A stretch of DNA of 64,000 bases from Clonostachys chloroleuca (Eukaryota; Ascomycota; Sordariomycetes; Hypocreales; Bionectriaceae). The stretch covers positions 2,108,001-2,172,000 of the forward strand of contig JBANAY010000001.1 in NCBI GenBank assembly GCA_037952775.1, given 5' to 3'. Positions within the stretch are counted from its first letter, which is position 1. Each line of letters begins with the position of its first letter. The translations under genes were made by a program, and so were the position numbers. Under the pieces are notes generated by a model. The model saw only the letters and a program-made list of their open reading frames with translations. It did not search any database and was not told where the DNA came from. Shown one piece after another: positions 1 through 11,686 of this stretch.

Positions 1-2601
1 GGGGACGAATGAAGCTCACCTACTTACAACATAGCTTCAACCTTGTCGGATCTCATGCGAGAATCATTGCCTCTTTAGCTCTTTCAGGTGCCGGAATCCC
101 CAAGTCGCACGACACGGAATGCGTAACACGGAGACAAGGGCACCAAAACAAATAGGAAGCCTCAAGAGCTTTGTTGAAAGAAAGTGAAGGAAGAGTCGGG
201 CTCTGGATCAAGGTTCCAAAGAGAATGTGATGAAGTGGTAAACATGAGAAGGCAAAGAAAAGACAAAGTTGGATGAGCTATGAAGAGAGTGTGGGCTAGA
301 TTGGTGCAGAGACGAGCATGTTCACTTAAAGTGAGGTGAGGGCAGGGTGAGGAGAAACTGAGATAACTAACTACGGGTCTAGGAGAAGGGCAAGGTCTTA
401 TTCTCTTGGAGCAGTTGCCCTACCATGATGATGAAATCCAGCTGATCCGGAACGGGACCAGATCTAATTGGAAACTTTATGGCTTGCAGATCGACAGTGT
501 GCTTGTGGCAACTCTCATTCGGCGAAGGAGCGATCGGGACAATGGCAGCTCAAGGCAACCATCTCGACCAAAAGGTTCCGCGATCAAAGCCGCTACCAGA
601 CGATCCAAGTGAGGGGCAAGCGCGTCCGCACTGCATGATGGAGGCTTAAGTTGAAGCTTCCGCCATTGAACTGCGGGGTTGCCTCATGCAAGCCTTAGGT
701 CGAGACGCATAGAATTTTGGAATTGTGGGTGCCTGATATCAATGGGCATCTCCGACTCTGTATCCGTTGGTTTTATGTGAGATGGCTTACAGCTTGCAGA
801 GGTTGTCTAGGACACGACGGTTATCTGTGTGGCAGATTCGGAGACCACACCGAGGCCTGGCTGGTTGGTCAATGGACATCCTGAAACGGCGCACAGTGCA
901 TCGGTCTGCAGACAGGATCGTCAGATGGGAGCTGTAGACTCCGAAGACGAGCAAGCCATCAATCCCGGTTGCCGGGGTAGGAAGGGGGCTTGCGACCTTA
1001 CATCCGATTTGGGGAAATAGGCTTTGTGTGTCCGCCCTTGTTATGCCTTGCAAAGTCACAAGTTAATGCCTATGATCTACCAATCAATCAGCGCGATTCC
1101 GCGATGTGGTAGTTGGGCGTGGGAAGAGTAGAAAAGCAAGTGGGTGAAATAAAACATGGCACACCAAAGCTCTTTTCGCTTAAGGCACGGACCTCGTCTT
1201 TACCAAGGTAAGCACAGTGCTAAGAGAATAATACATTATTCTACGATCTTTAGCTTGATATCGTATTTATTACTAGGGTATTCTTTGATTTTATGTTGAA
1301 ATTCAAGGCTGAAGTGTCTACCTAGACGTGCCATGTTTTATGTCAGTCGCTTGAAAAGCAACAAAATCAAATAGCCAGGGTTCGTGTCAACACGTCCTCC
1401 CTGTCACTCCCGTCATATGGTTTGTCTGCACACGAGGCTGCGTAGGCTGCTAGCTATTGTAACTAACACCTGGTAGAGGCTTTGGAAAAGCGGCCAACCT
1501 ACGGCAAGGTTCAGCCAAGCACAAAACCCCGAAATTCCCAGAAACAGATGCCGACATGGAGTGGAGGTAGCATGGATCTGTAAGCTGTAACCCCCCTTCG
1601 TACATGAACAAGGCCTTCGATCGGTGTTGAATGACGTAGCACCGGGGACAGACGGTGTAGGGTAAGTAGAAATATGCTGGTTCTGGTGGTGAGGTCCCCA
1701 GCTGGGAAGAATCTCCACAGCATTACCAAGACTCTCCAAGAGCAGATTGTGGTGTTGTCCTCAATTATTTTAGATTGATGGCAAGGACGGGTGAATAAGC
1801 AGCCCCCAGTATTACAAATAAAGTTCCCTTCCAGTCCTTTAGTGCCGCCGAGCGGTTGATAGGTGCATTACTTACAATCCCATCGGTACTGGCTACTCGT
1901 CTGAGCCTAGCTGCCGGCCTGGCTCAGACTCGAGAGGGCTCATATTAGTGCGCACCAACTCGCTACTCCGAAAGAGGCAGGAAATGAACCTGTTGAAATA
2001 AAAATCTGTCACTTAGCTGCGATCATGTCGGCCCTCAAATCGGCCTTCGAACATCGAGTATGAGTAGGCATGTACTTGCAGGCTGCTTGGCGGGGGTGGC
2101 CCTCGTCCACGCGTACCTTGCCTTACCGACTGCCCAGTAAGGCAAAGATACCTGTCCTCCATCGCAGGAGGAGTTTAGCGCCCCAACTTTATCGTGGGGC
2201 GCTGGAGATGCCCAGAGAGTCAGCGCCGATTAGGCGCGCCTAAGCCACTAATCTCAGTCGGCAGGCCCCCCATAGGCCTGCGTGGAAAAAAAAAGACCAA
2301 CTGAACACGTTGAGGTTTCGGCTTCCGGCAGCCATCCTCCGTACAGGTAAGCAGTTCCCAAGGCGCCCATCCTAGGAGGAATTATTTCATTACTCGTACA
2401 AGCGGGCTGAACTTCTCTTGATCACGCAAGGTCTTTTGGTTCTGACGAATATTTCGAGCCTCGCCATGCCGAGCCACTGAGCAGCCCTTCCAGAAGCCAG
2501 TCATTTCGGTATCCCTTCCAGCCAGTCCCTACCCGAGTAATCTCCGGCGCATCGCTCAACTCTCCAGCCCTGCTGCCTCTTCATTCCACCATCGTCGCAA
2601 G
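1..2601. other. Intergenic region upstream of the SERCA gene
   Basis: No reading frame here looks like a protein: the open frames are short (up to about 108 codons), overlap on both strands and lack recognisable motifs. The one structured item is the MITE-like inverted-repeat element at 1137-1353, listed separately. The last 300 bases, roughly 2290-2601, should hold the promoter and leader of the Ca2+-ATPase gene that starts at 2602; pyrimidine-rich stretches near 2460-2600 fit a fungal leader. Confidence 0.6.
1137..1353. mobile_element. MITE-like element with 26-bp imperfect terminal inverted repeats
   Basis: The sequence at 1137-1162 is the reverse complement of 1328-1353 at 22 of 26 positions. 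The inner 14 bases (ataaaacatggcac at 1149-1162 and its complement at 1328-1341) match perfectly. The pair is flanked by a direct repeat aaaag at 1132-1136 and 1354-1358, as expected for a target-site duplication. The 217-bp interior has no reading frame. A third copy of the repeat end lies at 34413-34438, with 24 of 26 matches to the right end. Small size, inverted ends, no coding capacity and dispersal together suggest a non-autonomous DNA transposon remnant. The superfamily is not clear: a 5-bp duplication does not decide it, and a TA dinucleotide next to the inner 11-bp repeat would suggest a Tc1/pogo-type reading instead. Confidence 0.5.
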
Positions 2602-5600
2602 ATGGAGAGCGCCTTTGCCCGTCCAATTAAGGACGTGCTGCACGAGTTCAGGGTTGACCCTGACGCTGGTTTGACAGACAGCCAAGTCAGCGAATCTCGG
2701 AACAAACATGGCAGCAATTGTGAGTCTGGACCTGTTGTCGCCCGGCCCCATGCAATGTGTCTTGTGCGTCTCCCGACTTTATGCTGATGCCTTGTGTGTT
2801 GTACAGCCATTCCAGAGGAACCCCCACCCCGATTTGGGAACTCATTCTCGAACAATTCAAGGATCAACTCGTCATCATTCTCCTCGGATCAGCTGCCGTA
2901 TCATTTGTTCTCGCTCTCCTCGAAGATGAGGGTGGCTGGAGCGCCTTCGTCGATCCTGCGGTGGTGAGTTGCCTTGCCCAGAACGATCAAATGCGCTTAG
3001 TTCAGGCACTAATATATTGTCCCACGACACTAGATTCTCACTATTCTTATCCTCAACGCCGTCGTCGGAGTCTCTCAAGAAAGCAGTGCTGAGAAGGCTA
3101 TTGCTGCCCTCCAAGAATACTCGGCCAACGAGGCCAACGTAATCCGCAATGGTGGACACGTTTCCCGAGTAAAGGCCGACGAGCTGGTTCCTGGTGATGT
3201 TGTCACCGTTGCCGTGGGAAATCGTATTCCTGCGGATTGCCGAGTCATTGCTATCGAGAGCAATAGCTTTTCCGTTGATCAGGCTATTCTTACTGGAGAA
3301 AGTGAAAGTGTCGGCAAGGATTACTCTGCGGTTGTCAAGGACTCCAAAGCTGTCCTGCAGGACCAAGTTAACATGCTCTTCTCTGGTACCACAGTCGTTA
3401 CGGGTCGCGCTAAGGCTGTCGTCGTTCTTACAGGCCCCAACACTGCCATCGGTGACATTCACGAGAGCATCACTGCTCAAATCTCAGAGCCCACCCCCTG
3501 AAGCAGAAGCTGAATGACTTTGGCGACAAGCTTGCCAAGGTTATCACCGTCATTTGCATTCTCGTATGGCTGATCAACATTCCCAACTTCAACGACCCAA
3601 GCCACGGCTCCTGGGCCAAGGGCGCCATCTACTACCTCAAGATTGCCGTCTCTCTCGGAGTCGCGGCTATCCCCGAAGGTCTTGCTGTTGTCATCACCAC
3701 CTGTCTGGCTCTGGGTACTCGCAAGATGGCCGCCAAGAATGCCGTCGTCCGTAGCCTTCCCTCCGTGGAGACACTCGGAAGCTGCAGCGTTATCTGCTCT
3801 GACAAGACTGGTACACTCACCACCAACCAGATGAGTGTCAACAAAGTTGTGTACCTCAATGAAACTGGTTCCGATCTGGTGGAGCTTGACGTGGAGGGCA
3901 CCACTTTCGCACCAAAGGGGGCTATCAAGTCCGATGGCAAGGCAGTTGAAGGCATCACTGAAAGCTCTGATACTGTCCGTCAGATTGCTGAGGTTGCTGC
4001 TGTTTGCAACGACGCTAGGCTCGCTTATGATTCTCGCACTGGCGCATTTTCCAACGTTGGTGAGGCAACTGAGGGTGCTCTCAGGGTTCTGGTTGAGAAG
4101 CTTGGGCCCTGCGCTCCCTCTAGCACCCACCCTGATGATTGTGTCCACTACGCCAACTCTACCTATGAGAAGCGCTTGCCTCGAATTTCCACCTATGAGT
4201 TCTCGCGAGACCGCAAGAGCATGTCTGTGCTTGTCAAGGATGGCAAGCAGCAGAGGCTTCTTGTCAAGGGTGCCCCTGAATCTATCATTGATCGCTGTTC
4301 TCATGTTGTGCTTGGTGCCCACGGTAAGAAGGTTGCTATCAACAAGAAGCTCTCAGAGACTCTTTTGAGGGAGGTCGTCGAGTACGGCAACCGTGGTCTA
4401 CGCGTAATTGCTCTCGCCTCCGTTGACGACGCCTCCAAGAATCCTCTTACGAAGACAGCCAAGACAACCGAGCAGTATCTTCAGCTCGAGCAGAACATGA
4501 CTCTTATTGGGTTGGTCGGGATGCTTGACCCCCCCAGAGAGGAAGTTCCTCGCTCTATTCGCCAATGCAAGGAAGCCGGTATCAGGGTCATTGTTATCAC
4601 TGGAGACAACCGAAACACTGCAGAGAGCATCTGCCGACAGATTGGTGTTTTCTCTCAGCATGAAGACCTCAAGGGCAAGAGCTATACTGGACGTGAATTT
4701 GATAACCTCAGTCCCAGCCAGCAACTTGAAGCCGCCAAGACTGCCTCTTTGTTTTCTCGTGTCGAGCCTGGCCACAAGTCCAAGCTTGTTGATTTGCTCC
4801 AGTCCATGGGAGAGGTTGTTGCCATGACCGGTGATGGTGTCAACGACGCCCCTGCCCTCAAGAAGGCCGATATTGGTGTTGCCATGGGTTCTGGAACTGA
4901 TGTGTCTAAGCTGGCTGCCGACATGGTCCTGACAGACAGCAACTTTGCCACCATTGAGGTTGCTATTGAGGAAGGTCGTTCTATCTACAACAACACCCAG
5001 CAATTTATCCGCTACCTCATCTCTTCCAACATTGGTGAGGTTGTTTCCATCTTCCTTACTGCCGCCCTTGGCATGCCCGAGGCCCTCATCCCCGTCCAGC
5101 TCCTCTGGGTCAACCTTGTCACCGATGGTCTTCCTGCCACCGCTCTCTCCTTTAACCCTCCTGACCATGACATCATGAAGCGCCAGCCTCGCAAGAGAGA
5201 CGAAGTCCTGATTGGCGGGTGGCTTTTCATCCGCTACCTTGTCATTGGTACCTATGTTGGTCTGGCTACTGTCGCTGGATATGCTTGGTGGTTCATGTAC
5301 AACCCCGATGGACCCCAGATCTCCTTCCAGCACCTGTCCCGATTCCACCACTGCTCGGCTGACTTCCCCGAGATTGGCTGTGAGATGTTCAGCAACGACA
5401 TGGCCAAGTCTGCTTCCACCGTGTCCTTGTCTATCCTCGTCGTCATTGAGATGTTTAACGCCATGAACGCCTTGTCCTCTAGCGAATCCCTCCTCAGCCT
5501 ACCTTTGTGGAAGAACATGATGCTTGTGTACGCTATCGCTCTGTCCATGGCCCTTCACTTTGCCCTTCTCTACACACCAGTTCTACAGACCCTTTTCCAG

Positions 5601-5816
5601 ATTCTGCCTCTTAATGTGACGGAATGGAAGGCAGTTGTTTACATCAGCGCACCTGTCATGTAAGTCTCTTAATTACCCAAGTCTCCCTAACACCAATTAA
5701 TTGTACTAACCTTTCCTTTTCATAGTCTTCTGGATGAGGTGCTCAAGTTTATCGAGCGACAGTTCTTCATGCAAAAGATCGTCGTCGACGACGTCAAGGC
5801 CAAGAAGGAGCAATAG
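2602..5816 (+). CDS. nca-1: SERCA-type P-type Ca2+-transporting ATPase (ER/Golgi), two apparent frameshifts
   Basis: This gene pumps cytosolic Ca2+ into the ER or Golgi lumen using ATP. Exons: 2602-2719, 2807-2963, 3034-5659, 5726-5816. The protein would be about 997 aa, the usual SERCA length. All core P-type motifs are visible: TGES in the actuator loop (about residue 180), the PEGL membrane helix, the phosphorylated Asp in CSDKTGTLT (about 350), KGAPES in the nucleotide domain and [11 protein letters not shown] in the hinge (about 691-697). Ca2+ ligand helices [14 protein letters not shown] and IEMFNAMNA are present, marking this as SERCA rather than a plasma-membrane or secretory-pathway pump. 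Two C runs are one base short: at 2821-2825 (C5 where [12 protein letters not shown] needs C6) and at 3494-3498 (C5 where [13 protein letters not shown] needs C6). Restoring one base at each place makes the spliced length divisible by three, so I read these as sequence errors rather than gene decay. The 3' end converges on PUP3. Confidence 0.95.
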
Positions 5817-6486
5817 ACGGCTAGGAAGAGCGAAAGACGTTAGAAGACAAGACTTTAAAGCAACATTCGGATTGTGGCCCCCTCAATCATGGCGGGACGT
5901 CATGTAACTAGATGGGATAATAGGTCATCGGCGAGCACGGCCTGCTCGCTCACACGCATGAACCCAATTCATGCGTTCCAAGTGAAATGGTCATACTAGA
6001 CGCTAGAAGAAAGCATTTGCATGCACATCAATCTACAAGGAGAAGAAATCAAGGCGAAGGGGGTGGCTTTATACACTGGTGACTTCGGTCCTGGAGCATG
6101 GTTTAGGTGTTGCTACTGAATCAATAAAAAAACCATTCCAAATTGTTCAACTAGCCATAATTCCACGTAAGATAATATTTAGCGACCAATGCCCGCATAC
6201 TGCTATTGATTCTTCCTGGACTTGCTATTGGGATTGGACTGTCATCAAAATCAAAATGGTCACTGCCATAACGGCATTGACGGTGGGAATCGAGTTACGT
6301 CTCCATTTATCATTAGGAGATTTATGATCTTTATATTCTTTTTCATTCTATAAGGTTCGTTCCAGTGCCGTGCATTGATATTAGCCCGGTAACCCGGTTT
6401 ACTCGTACAAGATGCAGGGACCGAGGCCGAAGCATGATAGCCATAACCCATTCCTGATCTTAAATTCAATACTGCCTGAAACGCCT
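5817..6486. other. Convergent 3' region between SERCA and PUP3
   Basis: This 670-base stretch separates the stop codons of two genes that face each other, so it should contain both 3' UTRs and polyadenylation signals. AT-rich sequence with aataaaa near 6122 could serve the plus-strand transcript. No coding or RNA feature seen. Confidence 0.6.
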
Positions 6487-7294
6487 CTAGTCTTGTCTTC
6501 CCTTCAATAACCGCTTGGTAACCTTGTCCTTTTCAATTATGTAGACGTGTGCACCCCAGCCGGACAGTGCGTCACGGTCGACGGCGTTGAGAAGAGCCTG
6601 GGAGATTGTTTCGAAGAGGTCGTCGGGTTCCTAGAGCCGAGGGTTAGCAGTTAGCAGAAGGAGGGGTGGGCTGCAGCCGCAACATACCAGATCAGCCTCC
6701 CATAGGCCTTCGCAGATACCAAACAGCTGGTCAGATGCTGTACCGGAGACGATGAAGTCCTTGGCAAAGTCAATGCAGCCGATACTATCGAAGCCGCAGA
6801 TGAAGGGCTTGCTCGTCTTGGGGTCGAGGCCCGCGACGACGGGGGAGACGAAGTAGGGGCCGAACCGGCGCTCGTAGAGGGAAGAGGAGACGAGGTTGGC
6901 CATGGTCCGGGGCGCGATGGGGCGCTCCTCGCGGAGGCGGTACATGTTGGTCTTGTAGCGGAAGAGGTCGCTCACGGTGTTGACGTCGGTGGCCAGGCCG
7001 GTCAGGCCCAGGAAGACGTCCCCGTACTGGAACACCTTGGGGAAGTTGTTGGAGATGGTGAGGGCCTGCATGCCGAGGCGGAGATCGCAGGCGATTGCAA
7101 CGCAGTCCTTGCCCACCATGGCGACGCAGGCACCGCCATCTGTAATGGTACTCGGTGGTTAACTCTCGAGCTTTGGGGGGGATTAGCTGGCGCGGGGGAA
7201 AGCTACTAACTGATCTTTGACGGATCAGACTATCAATATGTTAGCTGGGGCCCAGGGTGAAGAAGCGGATGGTGTTCAAATGCTGCCATACCAT
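6487..7294 (-). CDS. PUP3: 20S proteasome subunit beta type-3
   Basis: This is a non-catalytic beta subunit of the 20S proteasome core. Exons on the minus strand: 7294-7292 (the ATG alone), 7229-7211 (19 nt), 7139-6688, 6630-6487. They splice to 205 aa, exactly the length of yeast Pup3. The joined N-terminus reads [19 protein letters not shown], and the rest carries the beta-3 signature [11 protein letters not shown] followed by a typical Ntn-fold beta subunit ending in KRLLKGRQD. There is no catalytic Thr after a propeptide, as expected for beta-3. The start model rests on good splice signals: intron 1 (gtatgg ... ctaac ... gatag, 62 nt) and intron 2 (gttagt ... cattacag, 71 nt). A Met at 7119 inside exon 3 would give a shortened protein lacking the conserved INGGACVAM strand, so I prefer the upstream start. 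UBX4 is divergently oriented 1.04 kb away. Confidence 0.93.
7211..7294 (-). other. PUP3: ATG-only first exon plus 19-nt second exon of PUP3
   Basis: Exon 1 is inferred to be codon 1 only (7292-7294) and exon 2 to be 19 nt (7211-7229, tctgatccgtcaaagatca). The intron between them has a perfect CTAAC branch sequence just upstream of the acceptor. The joined reading frame recreates a conserved N-terminus, which chance splicing would not do. No transcript evidence is available here. Confidence 0.8.
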
Positions 7295-8333
7295 GGTTCT
7301 GATTCGAGGTTGGGTTTAGTTGATGGGTGCGGGTTGCGCGAGCAAAGGGTGGATGGAGAGCGGTATCGTCCACTGGAAACAGACGTCTGATTTCCAGGCT
7401 GAATGGTTGAGGTTATAAATAGGTGGCAGATTGCTTCAGCGTCTGTAACCAAAGCTGTCTGTGTTCCGATGGACGGGGTTCGGTCGGTTCTGGGTTGGGT
7501 AGGCGGGTAGCTTGATAGCTGGAGGTGGTGGAGGTCTGGCTCTTAGCTAAGGCTACAGGCAGTCGCAGTGCGTACCACCAGCTTGCAGAGGCACTCTAGG
7601 TTACGTAGCCAGCTTGCTGACTAACCACGCAGGATAGTGGGCTGGGTGCGATCCCTTCCACGGTCGCTGGCTGGGAAGAACATCACCCTGTTGACTCAAT
7701 ACTTAATTAGAACGAGATAGCACCGCGGCCCAAGAGAATAAAATTTACTTGCAGCAATCATTTGTAAGAGCACAAGGTAGGTAGGGCAAGCCTCCACCGA
7801 TCGCTCATCTCAGTAGACAGAGATGTCAAGTCCACAGCGATCTTGGCCTGGTTGTCTCTGGTTATAATGAGCGATTGCTCCTAGTGATTTCAATCATATA
7901 GGGAAGGGAATAGGCATTGGCAAGTGGGTGACAAAAGAAATGAGACACTAGAGTAGAGGATGGTAGAAGCAGACCCCTTCCATGATGACAAAACTAATGG
8001 ATCAGTATAGAACCATATGAGTTATAATATTTAGTGTTTAATCTCTTGGGTATACGTTGTCAGTTCTTAAAAATATCACACTACTTATTCTTAAGTCTGC
8101 GAACAGCAGTATCAAATTATTGAGCGTCTCAAATTCAATGTCACTTAGTTGCCTACCGGCAGTTACAAATCACTTGCCGGGTGTCTAAATGACGAACGGT
8201 GCTACTGCCTGCTGTGACGTTTGCGCTTCCTAAGCCAAAGTACCCGGTAGCCACTTATAATAGCACTATCATCAGCTGCGTACCTTGGCAGCTCGCTGCA
8301 ACCGCCACATCATCGCAAATACACTTCGTCACA
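7295..8333. promoter_or_regulatory. Divergent intergenic region between PUP3 and UBX4
   Basis: This 1.04-kb stretch lies between the starts of two divergently transcribed genes of the ubiquitin-proteasome system, so it should hold both promoters. I saw no clear copy of the yeast Rpn4 box. AT-rich blocks occur around 7985-8130. No coding frame is credible. Confidence 0.5.
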
Positions 8334-9923
8334 ATGGCTTCGCATGTGGTGGTGATTGCTACGGACCTCCGGCGCACGACGATCAAAGTAACGCCTGGTA
8401 CATACCTGATAGACGTTCTCCAGGAGGCCTGCAAGAAACTGAACCTCCCCGCCGACGCATATCTGGTCAAGTAGGCTCCCCTCCCCTCGTTAGAAGCACA
8501 GGAAACAATAGATAGCTGACGCCATCTAACTCGCAGACACAAGCAAAAGACTGTCGACCTCTCCGTACCATTCCGAACATCTGGATTAACCGGCGGCGCG
8601 AAGCTCGAGCTTGTACAAAAGTCGAAAACCCCCTCCGCAGTCCAAGTAGCCCTGCAGGTCCCCCACCCCGAAGGCAAAGAGATACCAGGCGGCCGTTTGA
8701 TCCAGAAATTTCCCAGCAACTTGTCGCTATGGAAAATACTACGGCAGTTTGAGAGCGGCGACGCCAGCGCTGGGCGGACTCTCAACTTCACCGCGCGGGG
8801 TGTTGCTCAATTGGTTGGAGGCGCCTCAAGCGGAGGTGGTCAGCTCTTCTACGAGACTCCTGTTCTCAACATCATGGGACGAGAGTATGCGACCTTCGCC
8901 GACTTTCAAAAAACTCTATCCCAGCTTGGGTATAACTCAGGAAGTGTCCTCATCCGGCTCTCCTACAGGGCTACTGAGCAGACACTATATGATGCCATGG
9001 AGCACATCAGCAAGGCCTTCAGGGAGGCAGAGGACGGAGAGCAAGAGTCGGAGGCTACCTCAGGAAAGGATAAAGCTCCAGAGAACCCTCCCGCATCGAG
9101 CGAGGATACACCGATGGCGAATACGGAGCCCGAGGGTGCGCCGGAGGCCGACAATTCCCAACACCAACCTGCGCAAGTCTCCGCAACATCCGCAGAAACA
9201 AATGCTGCCCCCGGTGCACTAGAAAGTGGCACCCAGGCAGCCAGCTCGTCGGGGCCAGATAATTCCTTGCAGCCTGTACATGTCTTTCTCGCTCCTACCG
9301 GCTCAGCTCCTGCAGCTGCACAAGCGCCAATCAACGAGGGAGACTACACCCCCACAATCGCCCATGCACAGCTACATCAGGCACGTCTACTAGAACACTC
9401 AAGGAACAAAAGACTGCTTTCAGACAAGGAACTTGAAGAGAAGGCGGCTGCTGAGGCAGCTAAGATTGCTGCTGTTAAGTCTGTCCTAGTCAAGATTCGC
9501 TTCCCGGATAACACGAGTAGCGAATGGGAGGTTGGACCTACGGCAACAGGGGGCTTTCTGTACGAGGCTGTTCGCCACGTAATGGCAGATAGCTCACAGC
9601 CGTTCCGATTGTCGTTACCCGGCAGCAAACAGATCATCAAGGACAACACCAACCCATCCAATTCTTTGGTCAAAACCTACAAGTTCACAGGACGGGTTCT
9701 GCTGAATGTTGTCTGGGACGATAGCGTGAAACCTGACGTTCGAAAGCGCCCATTTCTCAAACAAGCAGTTGCGCAGCAAGGGCAAGCTGTCCAGGTCCCC
9801 AAGATACCCCAGGTGGAAGAGGAGAAAGGTCAGCCAGTAGTCCAGACGGCAAAGAAGGAAGAGAAGGAGCCCGGAAGTCTTGAGAAGAAGTTACCGAAAT
9901 GGTTCAAGATGGGAAAGAAATAG
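8334..9923 (+). CDS. UBX4: UBX-domain Cdc48/p97 adaptor of the TUG/ASPSCR1/Ubx4 family
   Basis: Exons 8334-8470 and 8537-9923 give 507 aa. Residues about 1-75 form a ubiquitin-like TUG-UBL1 domain (start MASHVVVIATDLRRTTIKV, then LTGGAKLELVQ). A low-complexity Glu/Ala/Pro/Ser-rich linker follows at roughly 160-240. A C-terminal UBX domain begins near VLVKIRFPDNTSSEWEV and is followed by a Lys-rich tail ending KWFKMGKK. In yeast and animals these proteins bind Cdc48/p97, help it reach ER-associated and other substrates, and can regulate its hexamer; that role is inferred from the family. The ATG at 8334 is chosen because the conserved UBL strand begins there; the frame stays open further upstream without an earlier ATG that is conserved. 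Convergent with the eL36 gene, with 346 nt between the stop codons. Confidence 0.9.
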
Positions 9924-10269
9924 ATTCAAGGGCACGGAGTCCTCCGCTTTGAAATATAGCATCGGGGACTGGCATTGGTAGGCGTTTTGAACTCCTTTGA
10001 GTTGTTATTTTACTTGGAAATATGTCATTGTCCTTTTAGCAGATTCACATTGATGAGTTGTTGGTAGACAGAGGATCGAAATCATAACATCATACACATT
10101 TGAATTTTGGAGAAATTTCAGACGTGGGTCATGCTTGGTATTTTATTCCTAGCCACAGCCAAGCCCTGCAGCAAAATTGTATCAAAAGCCTTTTTGAATC
10201 GAGTCAACCATGACCACGCGCCAACCCATGCGGAACCCAAATAATTTTTCACTTTCGAGATTCAAGCAC
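9924..10269. other. Convergent 3' region between UBX4 and RPL36
   Basis: 346 bases between two facing stop codons, moderately AT-rich. It should contain both 3' UTRs. No other feature seen. Confidence 0.55.
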
Positions 10270-10980
10270 TTAGTGAGCTGTGCGGCGGGACTCAGCGATG
10301 ACACGCTGGAGCTCGTCGACCTTTCTCTTGGCACGGCCGAAGGTACCGAGCTGATCCAATTGTTAGTTCACCTCGACTTCATACAGACAATATTCGGAAC
10401 CGAATTACGCACCCTCTTCTTGGCGAGCTTACGGGCACGCTTGTCCTTGCTGTTGCGGAGGAGTTCGATGACGCGGCGCTCGTAGGGGGCAAGGCTGAGA
10501 GAAGAGAGATTCTTGTTAGTGAAGGTTCATCTTGAAGCAAGATTTCCTTGCGAAGACCATTCGGTGAGACCATTGGAGCAGCATTGGCACCCGTGAAAAC
10601 CGATTCCAGGCCGTTTTCTGCCAACTGCATCCGATGCCTCCAACCGACCAAGCCAGTGCAAAGTGAAATCTTTCGAGAGTTGGGGGGGGGGGGATTGAAA
10701 CTCACCCAGCAACCTCCTTAACGACGTCGCGGACGAAAGCGGTGCGCTTGCTCAGGTGACCCTTACTGCGGGAGATACGGGGCTTCACAACGCGAGCGGT
10801 GGTCTTCTATAAAGGTGTAACAAACCATACATGTCAGCGTCCATCTTCTGCTTGCGTTGGGGCGTCGACGAGCTCGCGGAGCAGCAGAGATCCTCCACGA
10901 GGTGAGACTTCGATGACACGTACGTGGCCGCGGTTCAGACCAACGGTCAGACCGGTCTTGACGGGGGCTTCCTTGGCCAT
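10270..10980 (-). CDS. RPL36: 60S ribosomal protein eL36
   Basis: A component of the cytosolic large ribosomal subunit. Four exons on the minus strand, 10980-10924, 10806-10706, 10494-10413 and 10350-10270, join to 106 aa, the normal fungal length. The product starts [19 protein letters not shown], continues through the basic region [20 protein letters not shown] and ends [14 protein letters not shown]. All donors and acceptors are GT-AG (gtacgt, gtgagt, gtgcgt). Intron 2 (10495-10705, 211 nt) carries a 12-base poly-G tract at 10682-10693 on the plus strand. I looked in it for C/D-box snoRNA boxes, because ribosomal-protein introns often host snoRNAs, and did not find a convincing pair. Divergent from the lipase gene. 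Confidence 0.95.
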
Positions 10981-11686
10981 CTTGTCGGGTTGATGGGCGG
11001 GTTGGTGATGTGCTGGGTGGTTAGTCGTGATGTCGCAGTATTCGGAAAGAGAAATCTCGAAATTTCCCAATTACTAGTGGGGAGGGAGGGAGGACGGAAT
11101 TTTCGCCAGTAGTTTGTGGGTCACGTGCCAAAGGGTAAGCGATTTTTCTGTGTGGTTGGAGCAGGTCCACTTCTCGCTTGGCTGGACCTTTGCTTCTCTG
11201 GTTGTGGAGTTGCTTCTTATCTGCCGCTTATCAGACATCATCATCCGGCATATGAGCTCATCATAGTAGTGTTCTTGCGTTGATAGCTTCCATTTTTATT
11301 GTAATGGAAGTCATGGAGGGCATGTATTACTTTCATCCTAGTTTGTGGTGATACTTTACAAATGATGGAGAGAATAGTCCTGATCGGCCAACCCCGTGAC
11401 CACACACCTCCGCCACCCCAGACGTAGTTTGCTTCTACCCCAACAAATGATGACCACAAGACCTCACTGCTACCCTTTCTCAACCAACCACCTCATTGTC
11501 AAGGCTCGTCCAACAGATGCTGGGTGCGTCATGTGTGAAACATGAGGGATAGTCTGACCGTCTCCTGGATTTCATCAATCACCTCTCCGGTAATTGGACA
11601 GCACCCTGCTTAACGCACCACCATGCATTCAGACAATACCTACTGAAACTTCAATCGGTTTTAATTGATACCCCTCAACCGCAATT
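10981..11686. promoter_or_regulatory. Divergent intergenic region between RPL36 and lipase
   Basis: 706 bases between two start codons facing away from each other. It should contain the eL36 promoter near 10981-11250 and the lipase promoter near 11400-11686. No defined motif or coding frame recognised. Confidence 0.45.

Noticed and set aside
3477..5351. Long minus-strand open frames (281 and 317 codons) opposite the SERCA gene
   Set aside because: They lie wholly inside well-supported coding sequence and have no recognisable domain.
10495..10705. snoRNA in intron 2 of RPL36
   Set aside because: A gatgaa sequence is present but no proper C box (RTGATGA) and D box (CTGA) pair with the right spacing.
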